Program-made: the position numbers and the translations under genes | Notes under the pieces: model-generated | The model's input: the letters and a program-made list of their open reading frames with translations, nothing else | Told to the model about the DNA's origin: nothing | Databases searched by the model: none | From: DASRDR01 sp963812945 [NCBI: uncultured Candidatus Rokubacteria bacterium] | GTDB lineage: Bacteria > Methylomirabilota > Methylomirabilia > Rokubacteriales | Assembly: GCA_963812945.1 (NCBI GenBank) | Contig: CAWEXD010000003.1 | Coordinates: 372,001-436,000 of the forward strand | DNA length: 64,000 bases | Reading direction: 5' to 3' | Shown here: one piece after another, positions 32,215-43,008 of the stretch | Numbering within the stretch: position 1 is the stretch's first letter | Layout: every line of letters begins with the position of its first letter

Positions 32215-35200
32215 TCAGCCTACGTCGATCGGACGGGCTTCATCGGACGGCCTTCGGCCTGTGGCGACCCCCATTGCACGACGATACTCCGCACGCACGA
32301 ACTCCGCCACCTCGCGGTGCCGCGCGAGGAGCGCCCGGCCGCTGTCCAGGCCCGCCTCCCGCGCGAGCCGCGCGAGCACGTGGCCCGTCACGGGCAGGCA
32401 GTCGGGCGGGCGCACCTGTCGGAGGCGCAGGGACCGCAGGAGCCCGCGCAGGAACTCGTACGCCTCCAGGAGGCTCTTCGCCGTGGTCTCGGGCAGGATG
32501 CCGAGGGCGCCGAGGCGCGCGAGCGCGATCCGGGTCGACGGCGTCTGGAGCGCGCGGTGCCGCCGACCGTGGGTCAGCTGGAAGACCTGGACGAGGAACT
32601 CCACGTCCACGAGCCCGCCGGCGCCGAACTTCAAGTGGATGCGCCCGGGGCCCTCTCGCCCGAGCTCGAGCTCCATGCGCGTCCGGACGTGGTGGATCTC
32701 GGCGCGCTCGGCGTCCGAGAGCCCCGGGCCGAACACGCGCCCCCGGCGGAGCGCCGCGAACCGCCGGGCGAGCGCCGGATCGCCCAGGACCGGGCGGGCG
32801 CGCACGAGCGCCTGGCGCTCCCAGAGCGCCGCCTCGCCCCCGAGGTACCGGTCGAGCGTGCCCAGCGCGTGCGCGAGCGCCGTGGCCTTGCCGCCCTGGC
32901 GAAGCCGCAGGTCGACGCGGAACACCTGGCCCGTTCGCGTGATCGCCGTGAGGCGCGTGTAGAGGCGGTCGACCACCCGGTCGAAGTAGACGTGCGCCTC
33001 GGGCTCCGCGTCGGTCGCGCCGCCGTAGAGGACGACCAGGTCCAGGTCGGACCCGTAGTCGAGCTCACGGCCGCCGAGCTTGCCCATCCCGACGACGAGG
33101 GCCGGGACGGGCCGCCCCTCGACCCGGGGCTCGCCGAGGGCGGCCCGCGTCTCGGCGACGGCCTGGTCCCAGGCGATGCCCAGGCAGGCCTCGGCGAGCT
33201 CGCCGAGTGCCCACGCCACACGGGCCGGCCGGTCGCCCAGGATCAGGTCGCGCCAGGCGATCTCGAGCTCCTCGCGCTGCTTCCACAGCCGGAGCCGGTC
33301 CGCTTCCTCCAGCCCTGGCAGCCCTGGCAGCCCTGGCAGCCCCGGCGACCCTGGCACTTCCGGCCCGCCGGGCGCGGCGAAGTCCCGGAACGCCGCCCGG
33401 AGCGCGGGCGCGGGCCTCGGCGCCGCCGGCACGGACGCGCCCAGCACGTCGAGGAGCTCCGGCCGCGAGATCAGCGCCTGGGCAAGCCGCTCGGATCGCG
33501 TGAAGAAGGTGAGCACCCCGCCGAGGAGATCCGGAGTCGCGGCGAGCCGGGCGAGGTAGGCGGTCCGCGGCCCCGCCGCCGCGACGAAGCGCTCGAGCGC
33601 GTCGAGGGCCGCATCGGGATCCGGCACCGTCCGGAGCGCGTCGAGCGTGGCGGGCAGGAGCGTGCGGAGCGCGGTCCGGACCGCGACGGGCACCGCCACC
33701 AGCGCCGGCCCCTCCCAGAGGAGGCGCAGGTTCTGCCGCGCGCGCTCCGGATCGGCGAATCCGACGGCCGCCACGCGCGCCGCGTCCCACGGCGGCGCCT
33801 CCGGGCCCTCCCGCACGATGGCGTCGAAGAACCCTTCGAAGGCCGCGCGCACGGCGTGACGCGTCCGGTCGTAGTCGCGGAGAAACGCTTGCGCGCCGGT
33901 CTCGGCGTCCCCCGCGTATCCGAGCCTCCGGGCGAGCTTCGCGAGCTCGAGCGGATCCGCGGGCAGCGTGTGCGTCTGGAGCGCGTGCAGGATCTGCAGG
34001 CGGTGCTCGATCGTGCGGAGGAACACGTAGGCGTGGGCGAGCCGCCCCGACTCCTCCCAGGACAGATAGCCCCGCTCGGCAAGCCGGTGGAGGGCGCGCA
34101 GGCTGTTCGGCTCGCGGAGCCATGGATCCTGAGCCCCGTAGAGGAGCTGGAGCGCCTGGACGTGAAACTCGACGTCACGGATCCCGCCCACGCCCAGCTT
34201 GACGTGGCGCTCCTGCTGGCCGCGTGCCCGGAGGAGCCGGTCGGTCCGGCCCTTCATCGTGCGGATCTCGCCGAGGGCCTCGCGCTCCAGGCCGGGCCGG
34301 TAAGCGATCTCGCGCGCGAGCTCGAGGAAGGCCTGTCCGACGTGCTCGTCTCCGGCCGCCACCCGCGCCTTGATCAGCGCCTGGCGCTCCCAGAGGGCGC
34401 CCCGCGTCGTGTGATAGGCGCGGTACGCGGCGAGCGGCAGGGCGAGGGGGCCACCGGTCCCCTCGGGCCGGAGCCGGAGATCGACCCGGTAGACCGTGCC
34501 CTCCTCGGTCATCGCGGTCAGCGCCCCGACCAGGCGCTCCGAGAGGCGCGCGAAGTACGTCCGGCTCGACACGCTCTCCGGGCCGTCGGTCTCCCCTTCC
34601 GCCTCGTAGACGAAGGTGAGGTCGATGTCCGACGAGTAGTTGAGCTCGGCGCCGCCGTGCTTGCCGAGCGCGATGACCGCAAACCCCGTCGGCGTCCGCT
34701 GGCCGTCCGCGCCGGTGTGCTGAGGGCGGCCGTAGCGCTCCTGGAGGGCCGGCTCCACCGTCAGGAGCGCCTGCGCCAGGCAGGCGTCGGCCAGCTCCGA
34801 CAGCTCCTGGGTCGTGGCCACCAGGTCCGCGTCGCCGAGGACGTCCCGGAGCCCGATCCGGCAGAACTCGCGCCGCTTCACCCGCCGGAGCGCGTTCAGC
34901 CGCCCCTCGTCGGTCCGGAACGGGCGGCAGGCGGCGGCCACCTCCCCGTGCATCGCCTCGCGGGAGCGCGGCCGCATGACGCGGGGATCGAGGAGCCAGG
35001 GAACGGTCTGCGGGGAGCGGATCAGCGCGTCGGCCAGGAACTGGCTCGTCGCGACGAGGGTCGTCAGGATCGGGACGGCCTCGGGATGGCTCGCGAAGAG
35101 GGCGTACAGGCCGCGGCGGTCGAGCGCCGCCGCCGCCAAGCGCTCGATGTTGTTGAGCGCCATGTCGGCGTCGGCCGACGCGCCCAGATGGTGGAGGAGC

Positions 35201-35394
35201 CGCGGCAGGATCGGCGCGACCTGGTCGCGCAGGTCGGGCGTTTCCGCGAGGCGGCGCAGGTTCCCGAGCGCGCCCGCGGGGTCGAGGAAGCCCAGGCGCC
35301 CCAGCGCCGCCAGGCACGCCGGGAGCGGGACCGCGGGGTCCAGGAAGTCGGCCGCGGGCGGCAGCGCGACGGGGGCCGAGCGTTCCGTCAGCAC
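32215..35394 (-). CDS. glnE: Bifunctional glutamine synthetase adenylyltransferase/deadenylylase
   Basis: The 1059-residue protein has two nucleotidyltransferase domains. The N-terminal one (deadenylylase) has YSSDIDLTFVYEAEG and RVDLRLRPEG; the C-terminal one (adenylyltransferase) has DYGSDLDLVVLYGG and RVDLRLRQGGK. Both G/S-S-D-x-D metal motifs are intact, and each is followed by a helical GlnE domain. It switches glutamine synthetase activity in response to GlnB. A collagen-like PGL repeat lies near residue 685, and the last 15 or so residues (GVATGRRPSDEARPIDVG) are encoded partly by an interspersed repeat. glnB lies 30 bases upstream. Confidence 0.95.
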   Translation of the reverse strand: MLTERSAPVALPPAADFLDPAVPLPACLAALGRLGFLDPAGALGNLRRLAETPDLRDQVAPILPRLLHHLGASADADMALNNIERLAAAALDRRGLYALFASHPEAVPILTTLVATSQFLADALIRSPQTVPWLLDPRVMRPRSREAMHGEVAAACRPFRTDEGRLNALRRVKRREFCRIGLRDVLGDADLVATTQELSELADACLAQALLTVEPALQERYGRPQHTGADGQRTPTGFAVIALGKHGGAELNYSSDIDLTFVYEAEGETDGPESVSSRTYFARLSERLVGALTAMTEEGTVYRVDLRLRPEGTGGPLALPLAAYRAYHTTRGALWERQALIKARVAAGDEHVGQAFLELAREIAYRPGLEREALGEIRTMKGRTDRLLRARGQQERHVKLGVGGIRDVEFHVQALQLLYGAQDPWLREPNSLRALHRLAERGYLSWEESGRLAHAYVFLRTIEHRLQILHALQTHTLPADPLELAKLARRLGYAGDAETGAQAFLRDYDRTRHAVRAAFEGFFDAIVREGPEAPPWDAARVAAVGFADPERARQNLRLLWEGPALVAVPVAVRTALRTLLPATLDALRTVPDPDAALDALERFVAAAGPRTAYLARLAATPDLLGGVLTFFTRSERLAQALISRPELLDVLGASVPAAPRPAPALRAAFRDFAAPGGPEVPGSPGLPGLPGLPGLEEADRLRLWKQREELEIAWRDLILGDRPARVAWALGELAEACLGIAWDQAVAETRAALGEPRVEGRPVPALVVGMGKLGGRELDYGSDLDLVVLYGGATDAEPEAHVYFDRVVDRLYTRLTAITRTGQVFRVDLRLRQGGKATALAHALGTLDRYLGGEAALWERQALVRARPVLGDPALARRFAALRRGRVFGPGLSDAERAEIHHVRTRMELELGREGPGRIHLKFGAGGLVDVEFLVQVFQLTHGRRHRALQTPSTRIALARLGALGILPETTAKSLLEAYEFLRGLLRSLRLRQVRPPDCLPVTGHVLARLAREAGLDSGRALLARHREVAEFVRAEYRRAMGVATGRRPSDEARPIDVG
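32242..32264 (-). repeat. Interspersed 23-bp repeat, copy 3 (REP-like)
   Basis: It is the reverse complement of 4813-4835 with all 23 bases identical. On its minus-strand 3' side a partial second unit follows directly (GAAGCCCGTCCGAT). It forms the 3' end of the glnE coding sequence, so the protein tail is repeat-derived. Confidence 0.7.
33311..33364. repeat. 9-bp tandem repeat within glnE
   Basis: Six units: AGCCCTGGC three times, then AGCCCCGGC, GACCCTGGC and ACTTCCGGC. In the protein they give a collagen-like run, PGSPGLPGLPGLPGL. Replication slippage is likely to change the copy number between strains. Confidence 0.85.
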
Positions 35395-35424
35395 CGGGGC
35401 CTCTCGCCCGGGGCCCGCGGCGGG

Positions 35425-37222
<1,798 letters not shown>

Positions 37223-37226
<4 letters not shown>

Positions 37227-38833
37227 GGCTCGACGATGGGGTAGACGAGCGCGGTCACGTGCGAGCTGATCCGCTTGAGATTCGTGAGCACGTCCAGGTG
37301 GATCTCCGACGTCTCCACGGACTCGGCCAGGCCCGCCCGCAGGCGGTCGATGTGCGACTGCCGGAGCTCCCGCTCCCGCTGCCGGACCACGGGCCGCTGG
37401 TCGAGCACCTCCTGAGCCAGCGTCTGATCGCTGGCGGTGAAGGCGACGACCGCCCGCTCGAAGTTCTTCGAGACGAGCGCGTGGAACTCCATGAGCTCCG
37501 CCTCGCCGGGCTCGGAGAAGCGGCGGCCCTGGTAGAGCTTCTTCCGGGCGAGCTCCATGAGGTTCTTGTCGATGATGTCGCCGATGTTCTCGAGGTTGCC
37601 GATGAACCCCAGCAGCGCGATTTCCCGCCGCGCGAGGTCCTCCGTCATGATCTGGCGGTCCAGCCGCGTCAAGTACAGCTTGACCTCGCGCTCGAGGAAA
37701 TCGACCTGATCGTCGCGCCGCACCACTTCCTCCAGGAGCTCCTGACTGCCGCTCCGGAACACGGCGGCGGCATCCCGCAGCATGGCCTGGACGATGTCCG
37801 CTATCCGGGCCGCCTCGCGGGAGGCCTGTCCGATGGCGAGGCTCGGCTGCTCCATGAACCGCTCGTCCAGGTAGCGCGTGCCGAATCGCTGCTCCGCCTC
37901 CGGCCGGTCCGGCACGGCCGCGATGATCGCCCGGGCCGCGAGCGGCTGGAACGGAAGGAACAGGAGGGAGATCGCCACGTTGAAGAAGGTGTGGGCATTC
38001 GCGACCTGCCGCGCCGGGTCGGCCGCGCTCGCCGCCACGAGCGCGACGAACGGGTCGAGGAACGGGAGCACGATCGCGACCCCGAGGAGCTTGAACCCCA
38101 CGTGGGCCACCGCGACCCGGCGCGCCTCCGTCGAAGAGCCGAGGGACGCGGTCAGCGCCGTCACGCAGGTGCCGATGTTGGCGCCCAGGACGAGCGGGAG
38201 GGCGGCGGCCAGCGTGAGCAGCCCGTGCGAGGACAGCGCGAGCACGAGGCCGATCGTGGCCGCCGAGGACGCGACCAGGGCCGCGAACGCGGCCGAGGCG
38301 GCGACACCGAGGATCGGCGTCTCGGCGAAGGTCAGGAGCGCCTGCGTGAGGATCGTGTTGTCCTTGAGCGGCTCCATGCCCTCGATCATGAGCTTCAGCC
38401 CGAGGAAGATGAGGCCGAATCCCAGGACGGCGTGGCCGAGGTCCTTGAAGAACCGCCGCTTCCCGAGGAAGGTCATCGCGAACCCAACGCCGACGAACAG
38501 GAGCGCGTAGTCGTAAATGTGGAACGCCAGGAGCTGCACGGTGAAGGTCGTCCCGATGTCCGCGCCCAGGATGATCCCCATCGCCTGGTAGAGCGTGAGG
38601 AGCCCGGCCTGGACGAACCCGATCACCATGATCGTGGTCGCGGTCGACGACTGGATGAGGGCGGTCGCCGCGGCGCCGGTCAGGAGCGCCGCGAACCGGT
38701 TCGCGGTCAGGTGCGTCAGCACCTGCCGGAGGCGGGCGCCCGCGAGGCGCTGGAGGCCGTCCCCGGTGTGCTGCATCCCGTAGAGGAGCAGCGCCATCCC
38801 GCCGAGGAGGACGATCAGGAGCCGGGAGGTCAC
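37223..38833 (-). CDS. Na/Pi cotransporter (NptA family) with PhoU-like C-terminus
   Basis: 536 residues from GTG 38833, chosen for its GTGA overlap with the phosphatase stop; upstream residues in the frame are not family-like. Two inverted membrane repeats occur: the first has LIQSSTATTIMVIGFV and GADIGTTFTVQL, the second has LVASSAATIGLVLAL and GANIGTCVTAL. In the second repeat the Q of the Q-S-S motif is Ala. The C-terminal 200 residues are helical and PhoU-like (QASREAARIADIVQ, GNLENIGDIIDKN). Family members import phosphate with sodium; the ion and substrate are inferred. Confidence 0.9.
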
Positions 38834-39453
38834 CGGGCCAGCGCCTCGGCCGGGACGGTGGACAGGTGGTCGGTCTCGTTGACCGCGAGGACCTCCCCCG
38901 CGGGCAGCAGGACCCGCGTGATCGAGGTGTTGTCGAGCCGGAACGTCCAGATCGCGTTCAGCGGCTGGTCGAGCCACCCGCAGAGGGCGCTGGCGATCGC
39001 CCCACCGTGGCACACGACCAGCACGCGGTTAGCGGGATGGCTGGTGGAGAGGCGCTCGAGCGCGCCCCGGACCCGCGCGGCGAACGCCATCATGCCCTCG
39101 CCGCCCCGCGGCGGATGCTCGACGGGCGCCTCCAGCCAGCGCCCGTAGCGGTCGCCCTCCTGCGCCTTCACCGTCTCGAGCGTCAGGCCCTCCCAGTCCC
39201 CGAGCCCGACCTCGCGGAGGTCATCGATCGCGACCGGCTCGAGGCCGAGCGCGGCGCCGCAGGCCGCCGCCGTGTCGCGCGCCCGGCTCAGGGGGCTCGT
39301 GTAGAGGGCGTCGAACCGCGTCGAGGCGAGCCCCGAGGCCAGCGCCCGGGCCTGGAGCCACCCGCGCGGGGAGAGCGGCGGATCCAGCCCCCCCTGGAAG
39401 CGCCGGATCGAGTTCCAGGTGGACTCGCCGTGCCGGACCAGCCAGAGCTCCAT
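38830..39453 (-). CDS. Histidine phosphatase family protein
   Basis: The 207-residue protein starts at ATG 39453. It has the phosphoglycerate-mutase-like core: LVRHGEST (catalytic His8 in R-H-G), LYTSPLSRARDTA, the acidic EVGLGDWEGLT and VVCHGGAI (second catalytic His). The pattern suits broad-specificity phosphatases such as PhoE, CobC or GpgP. The substrate is not evident from sequence. It lies five bases after gltX and overlaps the transporter start. Confidence 0.9.
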   Translation of the reverse strand: MELWLVRHGESTWNSIRRFQGGLDPPLSPRGWLQARALASGLASTRFDALYTSPLSRARDTAAACGAALGLEPVAIDDLREVGLGDWEGLTLETVKAQEGDRYGRWLEAPVEHPPRGGEGMMAFAARVRGALERLSTSHPANRVLVVCHGGAIASALCGWLDQPLNAIWTFRLDNTSITRVLLPAGEVLAVNETDHLSTVPAEALAR

Positions 39454-39458
39454 CGGGG

Positions 39459-40907
39459 CTAGGCCCGCGGCACGCGGTCCCAGAACACGCGAAGACGGCG
39501 CAAGGTCGTCTCGCGTCCCAGGTCGGCCATGATGCCGAAGATCGGAGGGCTCGCGGTCTCGCCCGTCAGCGCGAGGCGGATCGGCTGCGCGAGGTCGACC
39601 AGCTTCACCCCGAGCTCGCCGGCGAGCTGCCGGCACGCGCCTTCCAGCTCCGCCTCCGTCCAGGGCTCGAGACTCGCCAGGCGAGCGAGGAGCCGATCCA
39701 GGCGCGGTCCGAGCGCCGGCGTGGCCAGCTTGCCGAGGGCCGTGGGATCGTACTCCTTGGGATCCTCGAAGTAGAAGCGGGCCTTGGGCGCCATCTCGAC
39801 CAGCGTGGTCGCCCGGGTGGCCAGCTGCGTGACCGCGCTGACGAGCAAGGGCTTGGCAGGGTCCCGGATGCCGAGCGGCGCCAGGTAGGGGCCGAACCGA
39901 TCGGCCAGGTCCCCCCGCGTCGCGGGGTCCTCCACGAGCCGCTTCATCCACGTCTGGTTCAGCCACTCGAGCTTCGCCCGGTCGAAGATCGCGGGCGTGG
40001 CACCCACGTGCTGCAGGGTGAACAGCTGGACCAGCTCCTCCCGCGTGAAAACCTCCTGGTCCCCGTGGGCCCATCCGAGCCGCGCGAAGTAGTTGTCCAT
40101 CGCCTCGGGCAGGAACCCCTCGTCGCGGAAGGCGAGGACGGACGTCGCGCCGTGACGCTTGGACAGGCGCTTCCGGTCCGGACCGAGAATCATCGGGATG
40201 TGGGCGAACACCGGCAGCGGGTAGCCGAGCGCCTCGTAGCAGAGGATCTGCTTGGGCGTGTTCGAGAGGTGGTCGTTGCCCCGGATCACGTGGCTGATCT
40301 TCATCGTGACGTCGTCGACGACGACGCAGAAGTTGTAGGTCGGCGTCCCGTCGGAGCGGACCAGGATCCAGTCGTCGAGCGTCGCCCGGTCGAAGGTCAC
40401 CTCGCCGTGAACCAGGTCCGGCACGACCGTGACCCCGCTGTCCGGGATGCGGAGCCGCAGCGCGGCGGGAACGCCGGCACGGAGCGGTAGATCTCGGCAG
40501 CGCCCGTCGTAGCGGAACGTCTCCCCGCGCGCCTGCGCCGCCGCCCGGCGCTCCTCGAGCTCCTCGGGTGTGCAGTAGCACCGGTACGCGCGGCCCTCCG
40601 CGAGGAGCCGCTCGGCGTGAACCCGGTAGACCTCCAGGCGACTCGTCTGGCGCGAGTATCCCCGGTACGGGCCGCCGTGCTCCGGCCCCTCCCGGTCCCA
40701 GTCCAGCCCGAGCCAGGTCAGGGCGTCGAGGATCTGGTGGATCGCCTCGTCCGTCGACCGGTCACGGTCGGTGTCCTCGATCCGGAGGAGGAACGCGCCG
40801 CCGTGGTGGCGGGCGAAGAGCCAGTTGAAGAGCGCGGTGCGAGCCCCTCCGACATGGAGGTGCCCCGTGGGGCTGGGCGCGAAGCGGACACGCACGGATT
40901 CCGCCAC
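39459..40907 (-). CDS. gltX: Glutamyl-tRNA synthetase
   Basis: The 482-residue class I synthetase has the HIGH-like motif in FAPSPTGHLHVGG (residues 9-21), the KMSKS-like motif in KRLSKRHGA, and the catalytic-domain block LLRIEDTDRDRS. The C-terminal anticodon-binding domain is normal in length. A zinc-site-like region C-Y-C-T appears at YRCYCTPEELEER. Whether it also charges tRNA-Gln (non-discriminating) cannot be told here; gatCAB is not in the window. Start ATG or GTG at 40907. Confidence 0.95.
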   Translation of the reverse strand: MAESVRVRFAPSPTGHLHVGGARTALFNWLFARHHGGAFLLRIEDTDRDRSTDEAIHQILDALTWLGLDWDREGPEHGGPYRGYSRQTSRLEVYRVHAERLLAEGRAYRCYCTPEELEERRAAAQARGETFRYDGRCRDLPLRAGVPAALRLRIPDSGVTVVPDLVHGEVTFDRATLDDWILVRSDGTPTYNFCVVVDDVTMKISHVIRGNDHLSNTPKQILCYEALGYPLPVFAHIPMILGPDRKRLSKRHGATSVLAFRDEGFLPEAMDNYFARLGWAHGDQEVFTREELVQLFTLQHVGATPAIFDRAKLEWLNQTWMKRLVEDPATRGDLADRFGPYLAPLGIRDPAKPLLVSAVTQLATRATTLVEMAPKARFYFEDPKEYDPTALGKLATPALGPRLDRLLARLASLEPWTEAELEGACRQLAGELGVKLVDLAQPIRLALTGETASPPIFGIMADLGRETTLRRLRVFWDRVPRA

Positions 40908-40983
40908 AGTGACACGATACTAGAGGAAGTCGCCCCCCGGCCTCAAGGACGCGAGCACCCGGGGCAACCGTCCCGGCGGGGTC

Positions 40984-42057
40984 TCAGTACTGCGCGAAGA
41001 GACGTCCCCAGCCGCTGTTCGCGAAGGCCCGGATCCGCCCCCGCCCGACCGTCGGGTACCAGAGGAAGTCGTGGTAGACGTTCGAGGCAAAGGGCGCCCA
41101 GACGACGAGGGGCGAGTGGAGGAGCAGGTGCTTCAGCGGCCGCAGCGGCCCCTTCCGGATCAGCTGGTCGCCCCAGATCACGAGGCTCCGTGACGTCTGG
41201 CAGCGGAAGTTCACGTCGGCCACGTCGTCGCCGACCAGCTCGATCTCCCGCGGATCCGCGATCCCGAGTCCCCGATCGTGGGCCATCCGCAGATACGGGA
41301 TGGCGAGGGGATCGTAGCCCATGAGGCGCGCGGCGATCGCGTCGATCGCCACGGAATCGGCCGACGCCAGGATGAGGTTGCCCTCGCGCGGGAGCATGGT
41401 CCGGGGGCCCGCGCCGTCGCCCACCACGGTACCGTCCATGACGGCAAACACGCCGGGATGAAGCTCGCGCTGCATGTAGAGCAGATCGACGAGGACCTCG
41501 TGGATGTACTCGTGCGCGTAGTGACGGACCTCCTTGAGGAGGCCGCCGAACGCGTTCTTGATCGCGCCGGTCGTCACGCTGTGCCCGTGCGTCTTCACCG
41601 TCGGCATGTGAAGGACGCTCGCGCCCACGAACATCTTGGGGATCTCGATGCCCTCCGGAAAGATCCGGTTCAGCTTCAGGAGCGGGCTCTTGAAGGGATA
41701 GACGATCCACTCCACCTCGGGCAGCGGGATGAAGGGCAGGCCGTGACGGTCCAGGACCGGCCCCCACTTGTTGGCGATGACGCCTTTCCTGGGGTTGGTG
41801 ACGACGGTCTTGTTCTCGACCGGGTGGATTCGCTCGGGCTGGTACCCGTCCTCGAGGAGGGTGCGGACCACCCCGTCGAGCTGCCACGGCTGGGTCGAGC
41901 ACGCCGGAAAGTACTTTGTCCACGAGAGGTTGAGCTTCAGGAGGAGCTCCCCGTCCCGGGGGAGGGCGCTCTGGTAACGGGCCAGGCGGAGGAGACGCCC
42001 GTAGTCGTCGACCACGGTGTCGGGACGGGTACGCAGGACAGCCACCTGGGCTCGCAT
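40984..42057 (-). CDS. DUF362-domain protein
   Basis: 357 residues. The DUF362 blocks are LKLNLSWTKYFPACST at the start, ENKTVVTNPRKGVIANKWG, MPTVKTHGHSVTTGAIKNAFGG in the centre and VGDGAGPRTMLPREGNLILAS...DAIAARLMGYDP. DUF362 proteins are often fused to ferredoxin domains, but none is present here. The function is unknown; many are found near cofactor or surface-sugar genes. It lies 62 bases downstream of the prenyltransferase on the same strand. Confidence 0.85.
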   Translation of the reverse strand: MRAQVAVLRTRPDTVVDDYGRLLRLARYQSALPRDGELLLKLNLSWTKYFPACSTQPWQLDGVVRTLLEDGYQPERIHPVENKTVVTNPRKGVIANKWGPVLDRHGLPFIPLPEVEWIVYPFKSPLLKLNRIFPEGIEIPKMFVGASVLHMPTVKTHGHSVTTGAIKNAFGGLLKEVRHYAHEYIHEVLVDLLYMQRELHPGVFAVMDGTVVGDGAGPRTMLPREGNLILASADSVAIDAIAARLMGYDPLAIPYLRMAHDRGLGIADPREIELVGDDVADVNFRCQTSRSLVIWGDQLIRKGPLRPLKHLLLHSPLVVWAPFASNVYHDFLWYPTVGRGRIRAFANSGWGRLFAQY

Positions 42058-42119
42058 TGACCACTTAGTTTACCACCGCCCGCAAGCCCGGGCGGCACTC
42101 GGCGGAGCCCGGGCCGGCG

Positions 42120-42995
42120 CTACCGGGCGAGGTACAGGATGACGATGACGGTGGCGCCCCAGAGCGCGACGGCAAGGAGGAGCGCCCTGTCCGTCAGGAA
42201 GAGCTCGGACGGGTTTCCGCCCAGGTCGCGCCGGTAGAGCAGGTACAGGTAGCGGAAGATGCCGTAGAGGACGAACGGGATGGTCAGCGGCAGGCGCGTG
42301 GTCCCGAGCTTCGTCTGCGTCTCGGGCGCCATGGTGTAGAGCGCGTACGCCATCAGCGTCGAGGCGGTCACCACCGCGATCATCTGATCCAGGAGCTGGG
42401 GCGAGTACTCTTCCAGGATCGGCCGATGGTCGGCCGCGCCCGCGTCGAGCGCCAAGAGCTCGTGGCGCCGCTTGCCGAACGTCAGGAACAGCGCGAGCAG
42501 GATCGTGCACAAGAGGAGCCAGTTCGACAGCTCGATGTCGAGCACGACCACGCCGGCCAGGGCGCGCAGCACGAAGCCGGCGGCAATGATCAACGTGTCC
42601 ACGATGACCACGTGCTTGAGCCCGGTCGAGTACGCGCTCAGGAGAGCCGCGTACGCGACGGCCACGACCCCGAAGCCGACGGAGAGCGCGAACGCGGCCA
42701 GAGAGGCGCCCACCAGCAGGGCGATCCCGACCCCGAGCGCCACGGAGGCGGGAAGCCGGCCCGACGCGATCGGGCGATGCCGCTTCTGCGGGTGGAGGCG
42801 ATCGCGTTCGGCGTCGAGCACGTCGTTGATCAGGTAGATCCCGCCGGACAGGAGGCAGAAGAGCGCGAACGCCGCGGCCGACCGGGCCACCAGTGCCGGC
42901 TCGTGGAGGCCCCGGGAGAAGATCAGGCCCGCGAAGACGAGCAGGTTCTTGGTCCACTGCCGCGGTCGAACGGCCGCGAGGAGTGCGAGGATCAC
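42120..42995 (-). CDS. UbiA-family prenyltransferase (decaprenyl-phosphate phosphoribosyltransferase-like)
   Basis: The 291-residue integral membrane protein starts at GTG 42995 and has about eight or nine membrane segments. The first Asp-rich motif reads NDVLDAERDRLHP followed by KRHRPIASG, the signature of the UbiA subfamily that makes decaprenylphosphoryl-5-phosphoribose. The second motif region is around YSTGLKHVVIVDTLIIAAGFV. It attaches a sugar phosphate to a polyprenyl phosphate in the membrane, giving a lipid-linked pentose donor. Neighbouring sugar genes support a polysaccharide role. Confidence 0.85.
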   Translation of the reverse strand: MILALLAAVRPRQWTKNLLVFAGLIFSRGLHEPALVARSAAAFALFCLLSGGIYLINDVLDAERDRLHPQKRHRPIASGRLPASVALGVGIALLVGASLAAFALSVGFGVVAVAYAALLSAYSTGLKHVVIVDTLIIAAGFVLRALAGVVVLDIELSNWLLLCTILLALFLTFGKRRHELLALDAGAADHRPILEEYSPQLLDQMIAVVTASTLMAYALYTMAPETQTKLGTTRLPLTIPFVLYGIFRYLYLLYRRDLGGNPSELFLTDRALLLAVALWGATVIVILYLAR

Positions 42996-43008
42996 CGGTG
43001 ACCCGCTT

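Noticed and set aside
38830-40581. A 583-residue reading of the phosphatase with a long N-terminal extension
   Set aside because: The first ~375 residues are an out-of-frame reading of gltX; the real start is ATG 39453.
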